Below are positions 10,015 through 21,716 of a stretch of 64,000 nt of DNA, one piece after another. This DNA comes from Lycorma delicatula (Eukaryota > Arthropoda > Insecta > Hemiptera > Fulgoridae). Every line of letters starts with the position of its first letter. Position 1 is the first letter of the stretch. The stretch spans positions 308,468,147 through 308,532,146 of the forward strand of contig NC_134455.1 in the NCBI RefSeq assembly GCF_047948215.1. The letters are read 5' to 3'. The notes under the pieces are model-generated. The model was not told the origin of the DNA. It searched no databases and saw only the letters and a program-made list of their open reading frames with translations. The translations under genes were made by a program, and so were the position numbers.

Positions 10015-10740
10015 TGTAAGGGAATCTCTCAGGAGGTAATTCTATAGCCGAAAGTAAGAAAAATGTTCATATAAACATAGGTCAGAAAACTATTCATTAG
10101 AGAGTTTTGGCATGCAAAACATTTAGCTCAGATTTCTGCTCCCTCTATGAAACTATATCATAATAAAATTCTTGGGGTACAATAAAATTGGTGCTTCCTT
10201 ATGGTTTTTGATCTAATAAATTGATTAAAAGTGGTCCCAGATCTCTATCTCATTTAGGTTTAAAAAATAAGCAATATAAAATATGAAAAAGTTTTGTCAA
10301 AAAATACAATTTTTTTGGTTTGAAATAAAATAACTTTGTTAATTTATCAATAAATGAATAAAAATTTTAGTTAACTAGAGAATTTAAATCTGAGAAAATT
10401 GATGTAAATAACGTCTTAAAATTAAATAAAAATTTGAGAAGTTCAACTTTAATTAGAGACAAAATGCACAAACTAGATCAGAAAAGTGATACAATTTTAA
10501 ACAGAATAATGTTCATCATTGTTTGAACAAGATAATGTAAATAAAAACAAATAGAAAACTTATCAACAACAGAAAAGATGAATAAAAAATAGATTTAAAA
10601 AAATACATACTTTTTTTTCTAAAAATTATTAATACCAAAATGGTTACTTGATAAAGCTGCAATCATTCTTCAGAGCAGTTGCTCAGTGTGGCTGCCATTC
10701 TGCTCAATGCATGTTAACATTGTTGTTAATTTATGGTAAA
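10015..10740 (+). mobile_element. Tc1/mariner-type terminal and subterminal remnants
   Basis: 10020-10150 has the leader of a mariner-like element (a GGGAATCTCTC start followed by GTAAGAAAAATGTTCATATA). 10425-10740 is the approximate reverse complement of 14140-14395: TTTGAGAAGTTCAACTTTAA, then GGTTACTTGATAAAGCTGCA and GTGTGGCTGCCATT match on the opposite strand. The second half therefore derives from the 3' end of a similar element in inverted orientation. No frame is open. Confidence 0.5.
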
Positions 10741-10942
10741 GTAAATAAAAATAAATTGGCTGATGTGCATGAATACCGGGGAAATTATTCAGATCCTTCA
10801 CAAAATTTTCTCAGTTTCTTATAAATAAATGCATAGTAGCAGCTTTTGGCTCACCAAAATCCATAAAAAATTTAGAAGTGGTGCATTTCTGATTGAGGTT
10901 AATAATAATGTACAAAGTTAGAAGCTCCTAGCTCTTAGATAT

Positions 10943-11432
10943 ATGAAAAAAGATGAAGTGATAGTGAAGCCCCACAGTACACTGAATTCCAGCAACGAAG
11001 TGATCTTCTCCAATGACTTGGCTGATATTGATTTATCAGAAATATCTGAAGAACTATCACTGCAGTCTGTTTCATGTGTGCAGAGGATCATGAGAAAGGA
11101 GAATGGTATCGATGTGCCATCATTCTCATTTGTCATAACCATCTCGACTCCAACTGTTCCCGAGCAAATAAGAATTGGCTACCTATCTGTCCATGTGCGA
11201 CTGTAATACCAAACCCAAGACTGCTCTCAGTCCCAGGGTTTCAGCCACAACAAAGATAATTCCAGTAAGAAACAGGTTTGTGTGTGTTGTGGCTGTATGG
11301 GGCATGATTATAGCACATGCATTGACGTAGAAGACGGTGTTAACTGTAAAGGTCCACACTCAACTAGGTCTCAGGATTGCCCCCTCTATAAGGAAGAAAA
11401 GACTATATTAGAAATCTGTACAGCATAGAAAG
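10943..11432 (+). pseudogene. Gag fragment of a second I-clade LINE copy
   Basis: The first 87 residues share VKPHSTLNSS, the EISEEL/CVQRIMRKE region and a FVITISTPTVPEQIRIGYL segment with residues about 140-215 of the intact Gag at 3866. After a frameshift the knuckle region reads CVCCGCMGHDYSTC, then VNCKGPHSTRSQDCPLYKEE, parallel to C245-E282 of that Gag. A stop (11428) follows. The downstream frame 11437-11769 reads like the linker after the knuckles. This copy is broken but keeps the order Gag, endonuclease, reverse transcriptase. Confidence 0.75.
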
Positions 11433-11436
11433 TGTC

Positions 11437-11900
11437 TTGCATGAGGCTCATCAGGAATATAAAAGATCCCTCAACATGAGGAATCCAGTACAACCAGGTG
11501 TTAGTAGTTTTATACAAGCTCTCTTTAACAAATTACAAAAAGAGAATGATTGCACATCATGCAAAAAATTAACAAAAATGGTACAGGCCTTGTCAGACAA
11601 AGTAGAATCACTCACATCTGCTATTACAAGCAACAATCTTCCTTGTACTTCTGCTAGAAAGTCCAAATGTGGCTTACTGAAAACCAGTTCAAACAATCCA
11701 CCACCAAATAACGTTCCCACTGCATCAACAATGCAATGCACTGCATCTACAATACCAAGATCCCTATGAAGGGATCTACTAAAACCTCATCGCCTGATAT
11801 GATGTCTCTGGCCTCCCAGACTTCTAAGTCCCCACCGCCATCTAGAAGACACTTGGAGGATATAGAGGCTGATGTAGTGTCCAAAAAAGTTAATCACTTT
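11437..11900 (+). pseudogene. C-terminal Gag linker of the same I-clade copy
   Basis: A low-complexity frame (110 residues, with CTSCKKLTKMVQALSDKVES and a Ser/Pro/Thr-rich end) lies between the knuckle region and ORF2. Position and composition match the C-terminal half of I-clade Gags. No independent family is recognised. Confidence 0.45.
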
Positions 11901-11994
11901 GAAACTTATCACTAGTAAAAAGAAAAACCAGATAGTGTTTGATATGTATCCTGCATGCAGCTTTTTACAGGAAAAAGTATTTTTTTTATGGCTG

Positions 11995-12640
11995 TAAATA
12001 TTATTGAGTGGTATGTTTGGAGTCTTCGTGAGGATTGGAAATCCTAATAAAGAAGAAAATCCTTTAATACTGTGTCTGCAGGAGACTAATCTCCATCCCC
12101 AAGATGATGTATCCTTCTGCAAAAGATGCGACCATCAAACTGAAGGTAGAGGATGTGAGGGTGTACATGTTTTCCTGAAGGAAATTGTAATAGCTGCCCG
12201 TATTTGGTTGGTGACAAACATCCTTGCACTTGCAATGAAGATATTGCCGCCAATCAAAATGAATAAATGCAATTTATATCTCCCTCCAAATTCTGATATC
12301 AGTGAGGATGATCTGTCCAGTCTGTTTTCTCTAATTCCTATAATCTGCCTAATAACTGGTAATTTCAATCTTATCACCATTGTTAGGACTCATCATCATG
12401 TTTTCTGCAAGACACAGTTGATCGACTGAGACAGAACTTAAATCTCTGCTTATTGAATGATGAATCATACACATTTATGCCATCTTCATCAGGTACATTT
12501 TCGTGTATCGATCTGTCCTTGTATTCAGCAACCTTACTCCCACGTCTTACATGGTGCATTTCCAAAAACTTCTTTGGAAGCGATCATAGACCGGTTGTAA
12601 TCTTAGACGGTAATTTTGATTTTTCTCAGAGTCAGCCAAA
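11995..12640 (+). pseudogene. Apurinic-type endonuclease of the I-clade LINE, decayed
   Basis: Frames hold ILCLQETNLHPQD (12068-12105, the QET catalytic block), RCDHQTEGRGCEGVHVFLKE, ITGNFNLI (about 12352-12375, the GDFN position changed to GNFN), SGTFSCIDLSL (about 12490-12522) and FFGSDHRPVVI (about 12570-12602, the SDHRP block). This is the order in LINE endonucleases, which nick target DNA for reverse transcription. Frame changes between the blocks and the altered GDFN mean it is inactive. Confidence 0.75.
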
Positions 12641-13199
12641 GGATTCCTTTGGCCAGTATGACAGAAGCGGTAGCACAATCCACCAATTTGCAAGTTTACC
12701 CAGATTTTCAATAGAGCGAATGAATTCATCCCTTCAACGTTGGGAAGCCAAGGTGGCCTGTTGTTCCTTTGTGGTATGACGACTGCAGGCGTGCACTAGG
12801 AGATTGGATGGGGCTTTACTTAATTTCAATCGAAGACTTACAAATGAATTGCTCTGCACCTTCCGCAATGCAAGTACTGTTTACCATCGAGTGTTTTGGT
12901 GTGCTAAACAAAAATCTTGACTGAAATATGTGGAATCCTTTTCTTGGAGAACACCATCATCTTTTGTATGGAGAAAGATTCCAATCATGTGTGGATCAGT
13001 ACAGTCACCACAGCCAATTGGACTGCAAAACAACTGAATCTTTGTTACCACGCCAATTGATGTAGTGAACACATTGGAAGATTGTTTAGGGCAGTCTCAC
13101 TTACATCATCATATTGCCCTAAGTTTGTGAGATACAAGTTGCAGGTTTAAAATATCCCATTTGTGATATCCCAATTCACAAAATGAATTAAATATACCC

Positions 13200-13790
13200 T
13201 TTTCTTACAATGAGCTAAGGTATGCCTTGAATAATTCTTGTGACACTCCCCCTGGAAATAATAATAATATCAGGTTCAGTATGTTATTACGCCTCCCAGG
13301 TACTGCACTACATCTTTTGTGTCTGTATAATAGAATATTCTCTAACCAGGTGTTTCCAGATTCTAGGTCAGAGGCACTGGTGACCCTCATACTGAAACCT
13401 GCTAAAGATAAATCATGCCCAAGTTACCATCCTATCTCCTTGACCAGTACTCTGTTCAAGGTAATGGAACGAATAGTAAACCGTCATCTAATGTGGTACC
13501 TTGACAGGAACATCGTAATTGCCCCAGAACAATGCAGTTTCTGCCAGGATAGATTGTTTACCCTAGAAGCTACTATTCAAAATGTCTTTTTATTTCACTA
13601 ACACTTGGTTGCTGTATATTTTGATTTGTAAAAGGTGTACAACACGGCATGAAGGACAGGGATCCTAAATACACTTCAAGAATGAGGTATTCATGGTAAT
13701 CTCCTCGCATTTATCAGGGATTTTCTCAGAACTATGTTCAGTTTTATGTCCTCCTTATTAATGGTAAATAAACTATATCTTTCCTTCTTA
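13200..13790 (+). pseudogene. Reverse transcriptase of the I-clade LINE, truncated
   Basis: The frame from 13227 to 13601 reads LRLPGTALHLLCLYNRIF, VFPDSRSEALVTLILKP, KDKSCPSYHPISLTSTLFKV, then APEQCSFCQDR in place of the usual QCGFRQGRST. This is the finger and palm start of an I-clade reverse transcriptase. The frame then breaks, but AFIRDFLRT-like residues persist to about 13740. The YADD motif, thumb and RNase H are missing here. An RNase H piece of the same clade lies on the opposite strand at 15283-15627. Confidence 0.8.
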
Positions 13791-13899
13791 CTTATGTAAA
13801 GCATATAAATCTGTTATTCTAGTTGAGTTCATTAGCTGTTTTATATTATTTATTCTTTTTTTAAATAGTATTGTTAGTCTAAATCAAACGGTAAAGGAT

Positions 13900-14400
13900 C
13901 TAATTTAAAATGTTAAAATATAAATATAACCAGGATTGGTCGAAACGGACAAGTAAAATTGCCACCTCGATCTCATACCAGCAGACTTTTTCCTTTGACG
14001 TTGGATAAATTCATTAGTCTATTCCACTTATATTGGCACACAAGAAGAAATGAAACTTGGTATAATGGCAACTGGAGCTGCTGTTAGGAATAATAATGAT
14101 GCTATTAAACATTCCCAACTAGCATGAATTCGTCGAGCTTAACTATGCATTGATTAAAATGGCAGCCACACTGATTAACTGCTTTGAAGTATGTTTGCAG
14201 CTTTATCAAGTAACCATTTTGATATTTAATAATTAAAAAAAAAAAATTGTGCAACTTCATTATGTTCAAACATTGATGAAAATTATTCAGTTTAAAATCG
14301 CATCAATTAATCAGTTAAAATCACACAAACATCAGTTTGTGTGTTTTATTTCTATTTAAAGTTGAACTTCTCAAATTTGTGTTTGATTTAATTTTTTTTT
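13900..14400 (+). mobile_element. Tc1/mariner-type transposase C-terminus and 3' end, decayed
   Basis: From about 13930 the plus strand reads RIGRNGQVKLPPRS, which corresponds to the GR-G-PPRSPDL stretch of mariner-type transposases but with the PDLTPLDFFLWG block lost. EEMKLGIM and AAVRNNNDAIKHSQ follow near 14045-14125. A subterminal region to about 14395 mirrors 10425-10740. Confidence 0.6.
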
Positions 14401-14759
14401 TTTTGGGGGGTCGAAAAAAGCCTGTGCGTTATCATCGCCCGGAATTTTCTTTAATAAAAAGGTAAAATAACTCTTAAATAATAAAACTTATAAGGTTTAA
14501 AAGTAATATAAATCATATAATAAAAATTTATTAAAACAAAAGTCAAAAAGTGAAATAAAACTCAAAACTAATATCGCAGACGGAGTCTTTAAAATATAAA
14601 AACTAAAATAATAGAAAAAAGAAACTATATAAAACTTACCTGATTCCAATAGGTTATGCAAAAGGCTCCCTTCTCGGATAATAAAATTAGACATAGAACC
14701 AAAAAAAATCAAAATTGAAAGTAAAGGAAAAAAATTATCAAAAACTTTTCTAGCATAAA
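14401..14759. other. No gene seen
   Basis: AT-rich stretch with a short G run after a T run at 14390-14410. No recognised motif. Confidence 0.4.
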
Positions 14760-15720
14760 AATATATATGATAATATTACATTTTTTGCAGTAACCTAGTA
14801 CTACGCAAAAACAGAAATATCCAGTTCAAAAATTCGTTATTATTGTACAAGATACCATGGATGTTTCTGGGCAGATTAAATTTACCACGCAGCGCCGCAT
14901 AACATATGCAATCTATGAGAATGTCATGCACAGTCGTGTGGCAGTTGCATCATGTGCATCACCCCTATGCACATCCTCCTGACTATGCGTGTCCTCCTGA
15001 CATTAGGTATTCGTGTGTGATACTCGTATCTGTAATCGGCAGAGGACTACTTCCTCACGACGAGTTTTTCTGCAAGAGGAATCCCATGACAACACTGAAT
15101 CTTTAATCCGTCAGAGTTTATTATTGATGGTAGTTGCCCAGTCATTTTGCCACCTTGAACTCAATGATTGTTTTACACGATTAATAAAATCAAAGGTAAT
15201 AACTCAAGTGGTGAAAAGAGGTTGAATACACGCTTCCTTGGCAGCATAATCTGCTTGTTCATTACCTGGAATCCCTACGTAGCTAGGGACCCAGCAAAAA
15301 CTTACTCTTGTTGCGATTACTCAACTCAGCGATTGGATTGTAAATTTCAATGACAACAGGATGTTTGGAATAAAAATTTTCTAACACCTGGAGAACACTA
15401 CACGAGTCACTGCAAATAAGAATGTTTCTATATTTAGGGTTAATGATATTTAGAGCCTTATTTATAGCGAGTAGTTCAGCAGTGAACACACTCGTAATAC
15501 CGGGTAGGCCAAAGATATAAGTTCTTTCATTGACAACAAAAGCACAACCAACGGTATCGTCTTGTTTCGATCCATCAGTGTATATCACTCTATCTGGATT
15601 CGTCTTGGTGAGAATATACTGAAACATTTGCTGGAAAACAGTAGGTGGTGTTGATTGTTTATCGTATGTTGTAAGGTCAAATGTAAAATTTACAAGGTTT
15701 ATTCTCCACAGAGGATATGA
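14760..15720 (-). pseudogene. RNase H and C-terminal tail of an I-clade LINE
   Basis: The frame 15627-15283 carries the RNase H1 landmarks: IYTDGSK (first Asp), AELLAINKAL (Glu), ICSDSCSVLQ (second Asp). It then continues out of frame as SYVGIPGNEQADYAAKEAC (about 15285-15230), the HxGIxGNExAD block with His replaced by Tyr. Further down, CNCHTTVHDILIDC (about 14955-14915) matches the C-terminal cysteine-histidine motif of these elements. The tail has several stops. No reverse transcriptase is attached on this strand. Confidence 0.75.
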
Positions 15721-16046
15721 GCACGGACATGATGGATGAAGAAGTGAAAATCGGCTTCATCCGATTTTCACCTCTTCGCTCACATAAAATGCTGGCTAGG
15801 AGGACAACATTTTGGCACAGACATCGAGCTGCAGACCAGCGTAAAAACATGGCTGAAAACACAGGTGGCTCCGTTCTATGACGAGGGTTTTGGAAAGTTG
15901 GTACCACACTACGACAAATGTCTAAATCGGAGTGGCGAGTATGTAGAGAAATAGTGTAACTGTAAGTACTTGTTACAAATAAAAAATTTTTTATTTTCAC
16001 TGTGGTTTTAATTTCATGACTGATCTGACCTTGAAAACAAATAACC

Positions 16047-16050
<4 letters not shown>
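15721..16050 (+). mobile_element. Mariner-like transposase C-terminal remnant
   Basis: From about 15845 the plus strand reads VKTWLKTQVAPFYDEGFGKLVP, HYDKCLNRSGEYVEK and a stop, the usual last residues of mariner-type transposases. The short KNFLFSLWF stretch before the 3' end is also typical. Only the last fifth of the gene is left. Confidence 0.6.
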
Positions 16051-16082
<32 letters not shown>

Positions 16083-16092
16083 TCAAAAAGTA

Positions 16093-16132
<40 letters not shown>

Positions 16133-16146
16133 TACTTTTTGATGAA
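16051..16146. repeat. (AT)n microsatellite and near-perfect palindrome
   Basis: An (AT) run at 16051-16079 is followed by a palindrome spanning 16079-16146. TTCATCAAAAAGTAATATAT on the left is the reverse complement of the right end (…ATATATTACTTTTTGATGAA), with an AT-rich centre. Confidence 0.85.
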
Positions 16147-16231
16147 ATGTAGGAAATATGTTGTATGTAATCTAATTTTATTGCTTTTTTAAAAAAAATA
16201 AACTGTAATGTAACTTAAATATTTTTTTCAG

Positions 16232-16315
16232 CACCGGATCACAAAACTTGCCCCCAGAGAACAGTCTGAAGAGGATTTGGCTCAACTTTTTGAAAACTCC
16301 CTTACAGTGTATTAG
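16232..16315 (+). CDS. ADHFE1: ADHFE1, last coding exon and stop
   Basis: After a strong acceptor (ATTTTTTTCAG) the exon encodes 27 residues and a TAG stop: HRITKLAPREQSEEDLAQLF and then ENSLTVY. This matches the conserved C-terminus of ADHFE1 (TKLAPR.QSEEDLA.LFE.S...Y). Phase 0 at its start agrees with the phase 0 end of the exon at 9169, so the spliced protein reads ...KGTLPQ-HRITKLAP. Its survival in frame across a 7-kb transposon-filled intron indicates a working gene. Confidence 0.92.
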   Translation, partial: HRITKLAPREQSEEDLAQLFENSLTVY

Positions 16316-16461
16316 ATTTTTAAAATCTGAAAAATTTTGTCTATTAATTTCTATACAATGTAATGGTTTTTATATGTACATTATGATAATGAACTGAAGT
16401 TAATATAATGTTATGGTGTTTATATGCATAGCACAATAATTGTAGTAAAGGTTTTACTCAA

Positions 16462-16467
16462 AATAAA
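16462..16467 (+). terminator. Candidate poly(A) signal of ADHFE1
   Basis: AATAAA about 147 bases after the ADHFE1 stop, within AT-rich 3' sequence. It is the first canonical hexamer downstream. Confidence 0.5.
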
Positions 16468-19138
16468 TTTAATTGTACTTTTAAAAGAAATGGGATAAAA
16501 AATTGATAAACCAAAGCAAATTTAAGCTGTAATTTCATAATACTACAAAGATATATTAAAGAAACATTAATTTGAAATTAAACCTGTTCATCAATTCAAA
16601 AGTGGTAACAAAAATGTTATGCGAGGAGGTGAAATACATTTTATAATGATATAGTTCTTTTAATTCATTAAATTAATGGTTTTGCTACAATATTTTTTTA
16701 AATTTATTTTATAATATAATAATAATAATAATAATTCTGTACTATAGAAGTGTTTTTTACTCAATTAATAAATAATGTTTAAAAAAATTATAGACACTGT
16801 TTATCATTTAACTGACTGTAATTATCATTTACCACTAATAAATATCAACAGAATGCAGGTAAGAAACTGCACCCAGTTTTGTTTTACATTCAGATAACAA
16901 GAACGTACTTACTTAACGTGACTAAAGCCACTGGCATTTATAATTATTCTACACCCAATAATTTGCTAGGATGCTATTTTTTAAAATGTTCTATTCTTGT
17001 GGAATTGTCAAACTACATCAGTGATGCTATTTAGTTATAGTATTACAGCACCTAGAAATTCTCTTTTACAAACATAAAGAAAAATAGTTAAAATATAAAA
17101 AGAAATATACTTTGCTACATCCTATTTATTGTTTTATTTTTCATTTTCTTATTACTTTGATGGTTTTGAATGATATTCTTCATCATCAGCACAAACTAAA
17201 ATAAAACATGCAAGACATAAAATTAAAATATTGATGTGTCAATCTTCTAATATTAGATAATAAAAATTCAGACAACTTTACTGTACTAAATAAACTATCA
17301 CAATATAATTTATGTGATATCTAATAACATCCAATTGAATTTCAAACTGTAAGAAAGAACACTATCAGGTTTTAATTTTATGTCATATATCTAATTTTAG
17401 CATCTGTCTACCTTAGATTGCAAAGAATATCCTTTTAAAAACATTCCAGCAAAATAAATATGAAAACTAAAACAATAAATAACAGTAAAATGTATAGAAA
17501 GGTGAACAAATATTAATTTAACTAATTACAAAACTCAGGATTTTACTTTCTAAACTTTTCTTACATGATATGTACAAAATACAATTTCTCTAATGGCTTG
17601 TATAAAATCAGAAGTAATTCAATAAATTTAGATAAATATGATTAAATGTATCCGTCTCCTGTACAGTTGATTAAAAAGAAATTGAGGGAGTATATGAGTT
17701 AATGTATTCAGAGTGAATGGGAAAATCTTAAAATAACAAGTTTTCAGATGGTTTTTAAAATAGATTAGCCACAATAAAAAACACATTTTTGTCATATATA
17801 TACACACATGCCACATCTCTTATAAAGTAAATATTTCCTTATCTATTTTTATTTTTTTCATACAAATATTTCGATGAGAATTATTTTTTGAGAGAAAATT
17901 TCAAGGAATGATTTGATGTAATTGAAATAAAATTCTGATGAATATTAACTAAAAGAAATTGAATTTAAGCATCAAGAAAAAATTAATTTTAATACTGTAA
18001 AGAGCAACTGTCAAGAAGTTAGAATTAAAAAATTAATTACAAAAATGTATAGGTTAATAACCTAAACTATCCATAAACTATAGTTTAGGTTGTTGTAATT
18101 GCTTCATTGCTGTTCTATTATTTTACAATTCTTGCTTTTAATAAAAATAAAACTTTTGCTTGAATTAAATATAAGCTTATGTTTAGCTGCTTCACCGTTC
18201 TGTTGTATCACTCCAGGATTTTGATGACATCTGCCCTTTCTTGACCTATAGAGCCCATTTTCATTTAAATAAAATAGTTTTCTTTTATCTTTTCAAAATT
18301 TCAATATCTTTTAAAAAGCTCTCCATCACAACCAAAAATATAGTCTTGTATCAACAACTACACGTTTTTAAATTCCTTTAATGAATTTAAAATCAATAAA
18401 CAAGAGTAACAACTTATATAAACTAGTGCAACCATTGTTCGATAAGCTATCACTGTAAATAACAGCAGTTTACCTAACATAGTTATTTGATTTCAAAAAA
18501 AGCAATCATGCACATAAAGTCATCAAATTTCTCCAGCACAATTTTTCATATTTTCTCTCTTTAGTAGATTTTTACTTCCACTTTTATTCCAGTTTGAATG
18601 CAATTACTGCTAACTGATATGCTATTAATTTAGAGGTAGGTTTTATGATGACCTCTATTATTAAGTCTGATTTATCTTAAGTTAAATATATTTATAATGA
18701 TTGTATTTTTACCATTTCTTAAATGCTTATAGTTTTTGTTTATTAGCCAAAGTTAACAGAAATATCATCCACATATGTATATTTTTTTTTATTGATTTTA
18801 ACTTATTAAAATAAATAAACATTCAAAAACCACGCTAACATTCATACAAAAAGAAACTGCAACCACATAGTTTTATTAAATCTATCACCTGAATATACTA
18901 ATGTTAAATTAAACCTATATTCAATCCATGCAAAAATTTTATTTTTTATTAAAAACATGAATTGTAAAATAAATACAGCAATATTCTAGAAGCAAACTTG
19001 TAATCAAATGACATAAGTTTTTTATTCAAGCTGAGATATATGACGGAGTAGCTAATTAATAAGAATATATGATTACACTTCTTGTATCTGCTAGCTGTAT
19101 GAATATTTCACACAAATATTGTACAGTATATACTTACA
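16468..19138. other. Intergenic, nothing recognised
   Basis: AT-rich sequence with only short frames. No splice-compatible exon, transposon domain or tandem array was recognised. Confidence 0.5.
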
Positions 19139-19170
19139 ACACACACACACACACACGCGCGCGTGCGCGC
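19139..19170. repeat. (AC)n then (GC)n microsatellite
   Basis: A simple AC run changes into alternating CG and GTGCG at its right end, an alternating purine-pyrimidine tract. Confidence 0.9.
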
Positions 19171-20560
19171 AGTTTGTTTATTTTATACAGCCTTCTTAGA
19201 ATTGATGTATAGTATCATCTCCAAACAGCGACTGCGCTTCAGGATGATAGTGGAAAAGAGTATTAATGGAACAAGAAACAGAACTAAGGTACTCTAATCT
19301 ACATTATTTAGAAAAACTGAATATATTTACTTAATTCAGTGGCTCCAAGAATCTATTCTTCTGTTAAATAATGAAGAAGAAAGAAGATGAAAAACGAAAG
19401 AGAAATAATGAAGAATAAGTATGACTCATAATTGGTCATACTTATTGTATTATGATTAAGTTGGGCTATAGTGCTATAAGCATGACCAACTTTAAGTCAT
19501 ATGTACAGCACCATAGTCAAAATCCTTCTCAATAAAATTCAATACCCACATAAAAAATATTTTTAAAATCTAGAACAGTACCTATTGTAATTTGTTCATC
19601 ATCTACACGATTAAGCACAGAAATAAACTTATAAAAAGAAGAATTACCTTATTTATTTTTCCTGAGGCCATTTTGCTGCAGAGGAAAGATATTGAGCATT
19701 CAAGAAGCAAATAAATTTTTGAAACATTACTCTTTCAAATATTTTTTGAAAAACTTTATAAAAAGCTATTATAGTTCTGTAAATCTCACACACAACTTAT
19801 GTACTTCTTCCTGTAATGACAAGATACCGGTACTGAAAAGCTCAGCAAGTATATTAGATTGATTTATAGGTATCCTGATGTTCCGGTTTTCCCAGGACAG
19901 TCCCAATTTTAGGAATTTTGTCTCTGTGTCTGGCCCAAAATTCCAAATTTGGACAAAAGGAAACTTGAACAATCCTCCCAACTAAGTTCACCTATTAGGA
20001 TGCTAAATACCCAGTTTTTATGAAAACCAAAGTGTCAAAAGCATAAGTTTAAAATTCTCACTATCTCCAACCTTCATCCAATATTGGTACCACTGTTGCA
20101 GTTGGTACCATTGAATCAACCAGTCACTGTTGGTTCAATGTATGCACATCCACTGTTTGCTTATACCTGGCAGTGCATTGCATTATTTGTGATTTTTTTC
20201 TAGTTTTAACTTGTGTATGATTTTATGGAATATTAAGAGATTTTTTTTTTGTACACTGATTTGAAATTGTGACTCCCAATAAATAAAAAAAAAAAGTGAA
20301 ACTTTTCAGACAATCTAAAACATCACTACCCATTTATTCAGAGTGCAACTATTAATTTTAAAGTTCAATGCATGCTTTCCTTAGCAGTGTTGAGTATTAG
20401 CAAGAGGAAGATGTTACATTGAAAATCACTCAAGAACTAAGAAACATATAGAAGCAGTCAGTGCAAAAATGAAATGTGAGAAATTGCAATTTTAAAAAAA
20501 AACAGACCAGTAGGGCTGTGAAAGTGGAGAGGAAGCTTAGACTGTGAACATCCTGGTAAG
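19171..20560. other. Intergenic with a repeat-like segment at about 19850-20160
   Basis: No gene seen. 19878-19975 reads TTCCGGTTTTCCCAGGACAG... GGAATTTTG..., a phrase with the look of a dispersed element end (repeated CCGG/CAGTCCC words) and distinctly less AT-rich than its surroundings. The family was not identified. Confidence 0.35.
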
Positions 20561-21556
20561 TTCTGTGTAAGTACCTGAAAGTGTCCATGATGTTGGGTGT
20601 GAGTGGCGTGTATGTTTACTGTAGTTTGTTTGACTGTTGTGTGCATTTGGTGTTTGTCTGTGAGAACCAACTGTGTGTGTGGGTGTAATTATGCTTTGCT
20701 GTATCTTAGTGTTGTTTGTATTTTGTATCTTTGTGTTGAGTGTGTGATTGTATTGGTGTTCTTTTGATTGCAGTGTCAGATTGTGTGAGTGGGCGTTTCC
20801 CCCTTCCTGAAGTTATGCCACTTCAATGGTTTCCAGGAGGGTTGGTTAGCCTGGGCTGGAGGTTTAGTTGGTAGTGTGCAGGTAGACATACGCACTTAAT
20901 AACTTCTTGTGGAACCTGTTAGTGAGCCTGACACTGCCTTGGCACCTGTAAATTGGGTTCCTCCACCTCATTAACAAAAAAAAAGTAGTTCTGTGAAGCT
21001 GTGTTCGTCATAGTTGTGATGACAGAGTAGTTTCAAAAGCCAGAGTTCAACATGGTTGAGGTGATGGTGCTATCAGTAAGCATGTTGTAATGAGAGAAAA
21101 ATACATCATAAGCATTCAATTGTGGACAGTTAATGAATGCAGGAAGTTGTTTGGCTATTTATTGGTAACCAGTAGTGAAAGTGACAGTATTGTATTCATT
21201 CATAAAGTGTAGGGTAGTTCTACTGTAAACAGCAAAAGTAATAATATTTGCAGAAATTGAAATGTATTAACTTTAAACTCTTCTAGTTTTATCTTGTTAA
21301 TGCAATATTAGGTGTTAATATTAGTAGTCATTATAATGTTTTTAGTCATTTGGTCTGAAATCTGCTTAATTATAATTTAATTGCCTTTAAAAAAGATGTG
21401 TCCTTATTTGAATTATACTTTGTCATACATTAATATAATTTATATTATTTTTTAAATTTTTAGAGTAATAAATTGTATTTATAAGAAACTTTTAGATTGT
21501 TAGTCTCTATGTACCCTGGCAGAAACGCAAACAAACAACACTGGTGTCAGAAGTGG
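20561..21556 (+). mobile_element. LTR-retrotransposon remnant: LTR end plus tRNA-Leu-type primer binding site
   Basis: TGGTGTCAGAAGTGG at 21542-21556 is complementary to the 3' end expected of a tRNA-Leu (CCACTTCTGACACCA), the primer site used by several Gypsy-group elements. It is preceded by AACAAACAACA, a plausible LTR end in CA. An AATAAA at 21468 and a GC-richer stretch at about 20580-21000 would fit LTR content. The left LTR border is not fixed. No gag or pol frame follows; instead a short inserted sequence and an R1-like fragment do. Confidence 0.4.
21542..21556 (+). other. Primer binding site, tRNA-Leu type
   Basis: TGGTGTCAGAAGTGG lies one base after a CA dinucleotide that may end an LTR. 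Confidence 0.45.
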
Positions 21557-21716
21557 AATATTGAAAGCATTAGAGTATCAATGGTAGATTACATTTCTTT
21601 AATGTTTATATTTTTTACTATTTTTAAATTTTCATTAATTGGAGGTTGTAAGCTTTTGCTTACCGTCTGATTTACTCCTCTGTTATTTGTTTTGAAATTT
21701 GATTTATTGTTAAATT

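Larger units (their letters stand above)
9170..16231 (+). other. Last intron of ADHFE1, about 7 kb, filled with transposon remains
   Basis: Bounded by GTTAGT at 9170 and TTTTTTTCAG ending at 16231. 9170-10010 holds nothing recognised beyond AT-rich sequence. From about 10015 it contains mariner-type, I-clade LINE and RNase H remnants, listed separately. Confidence 0.8.
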
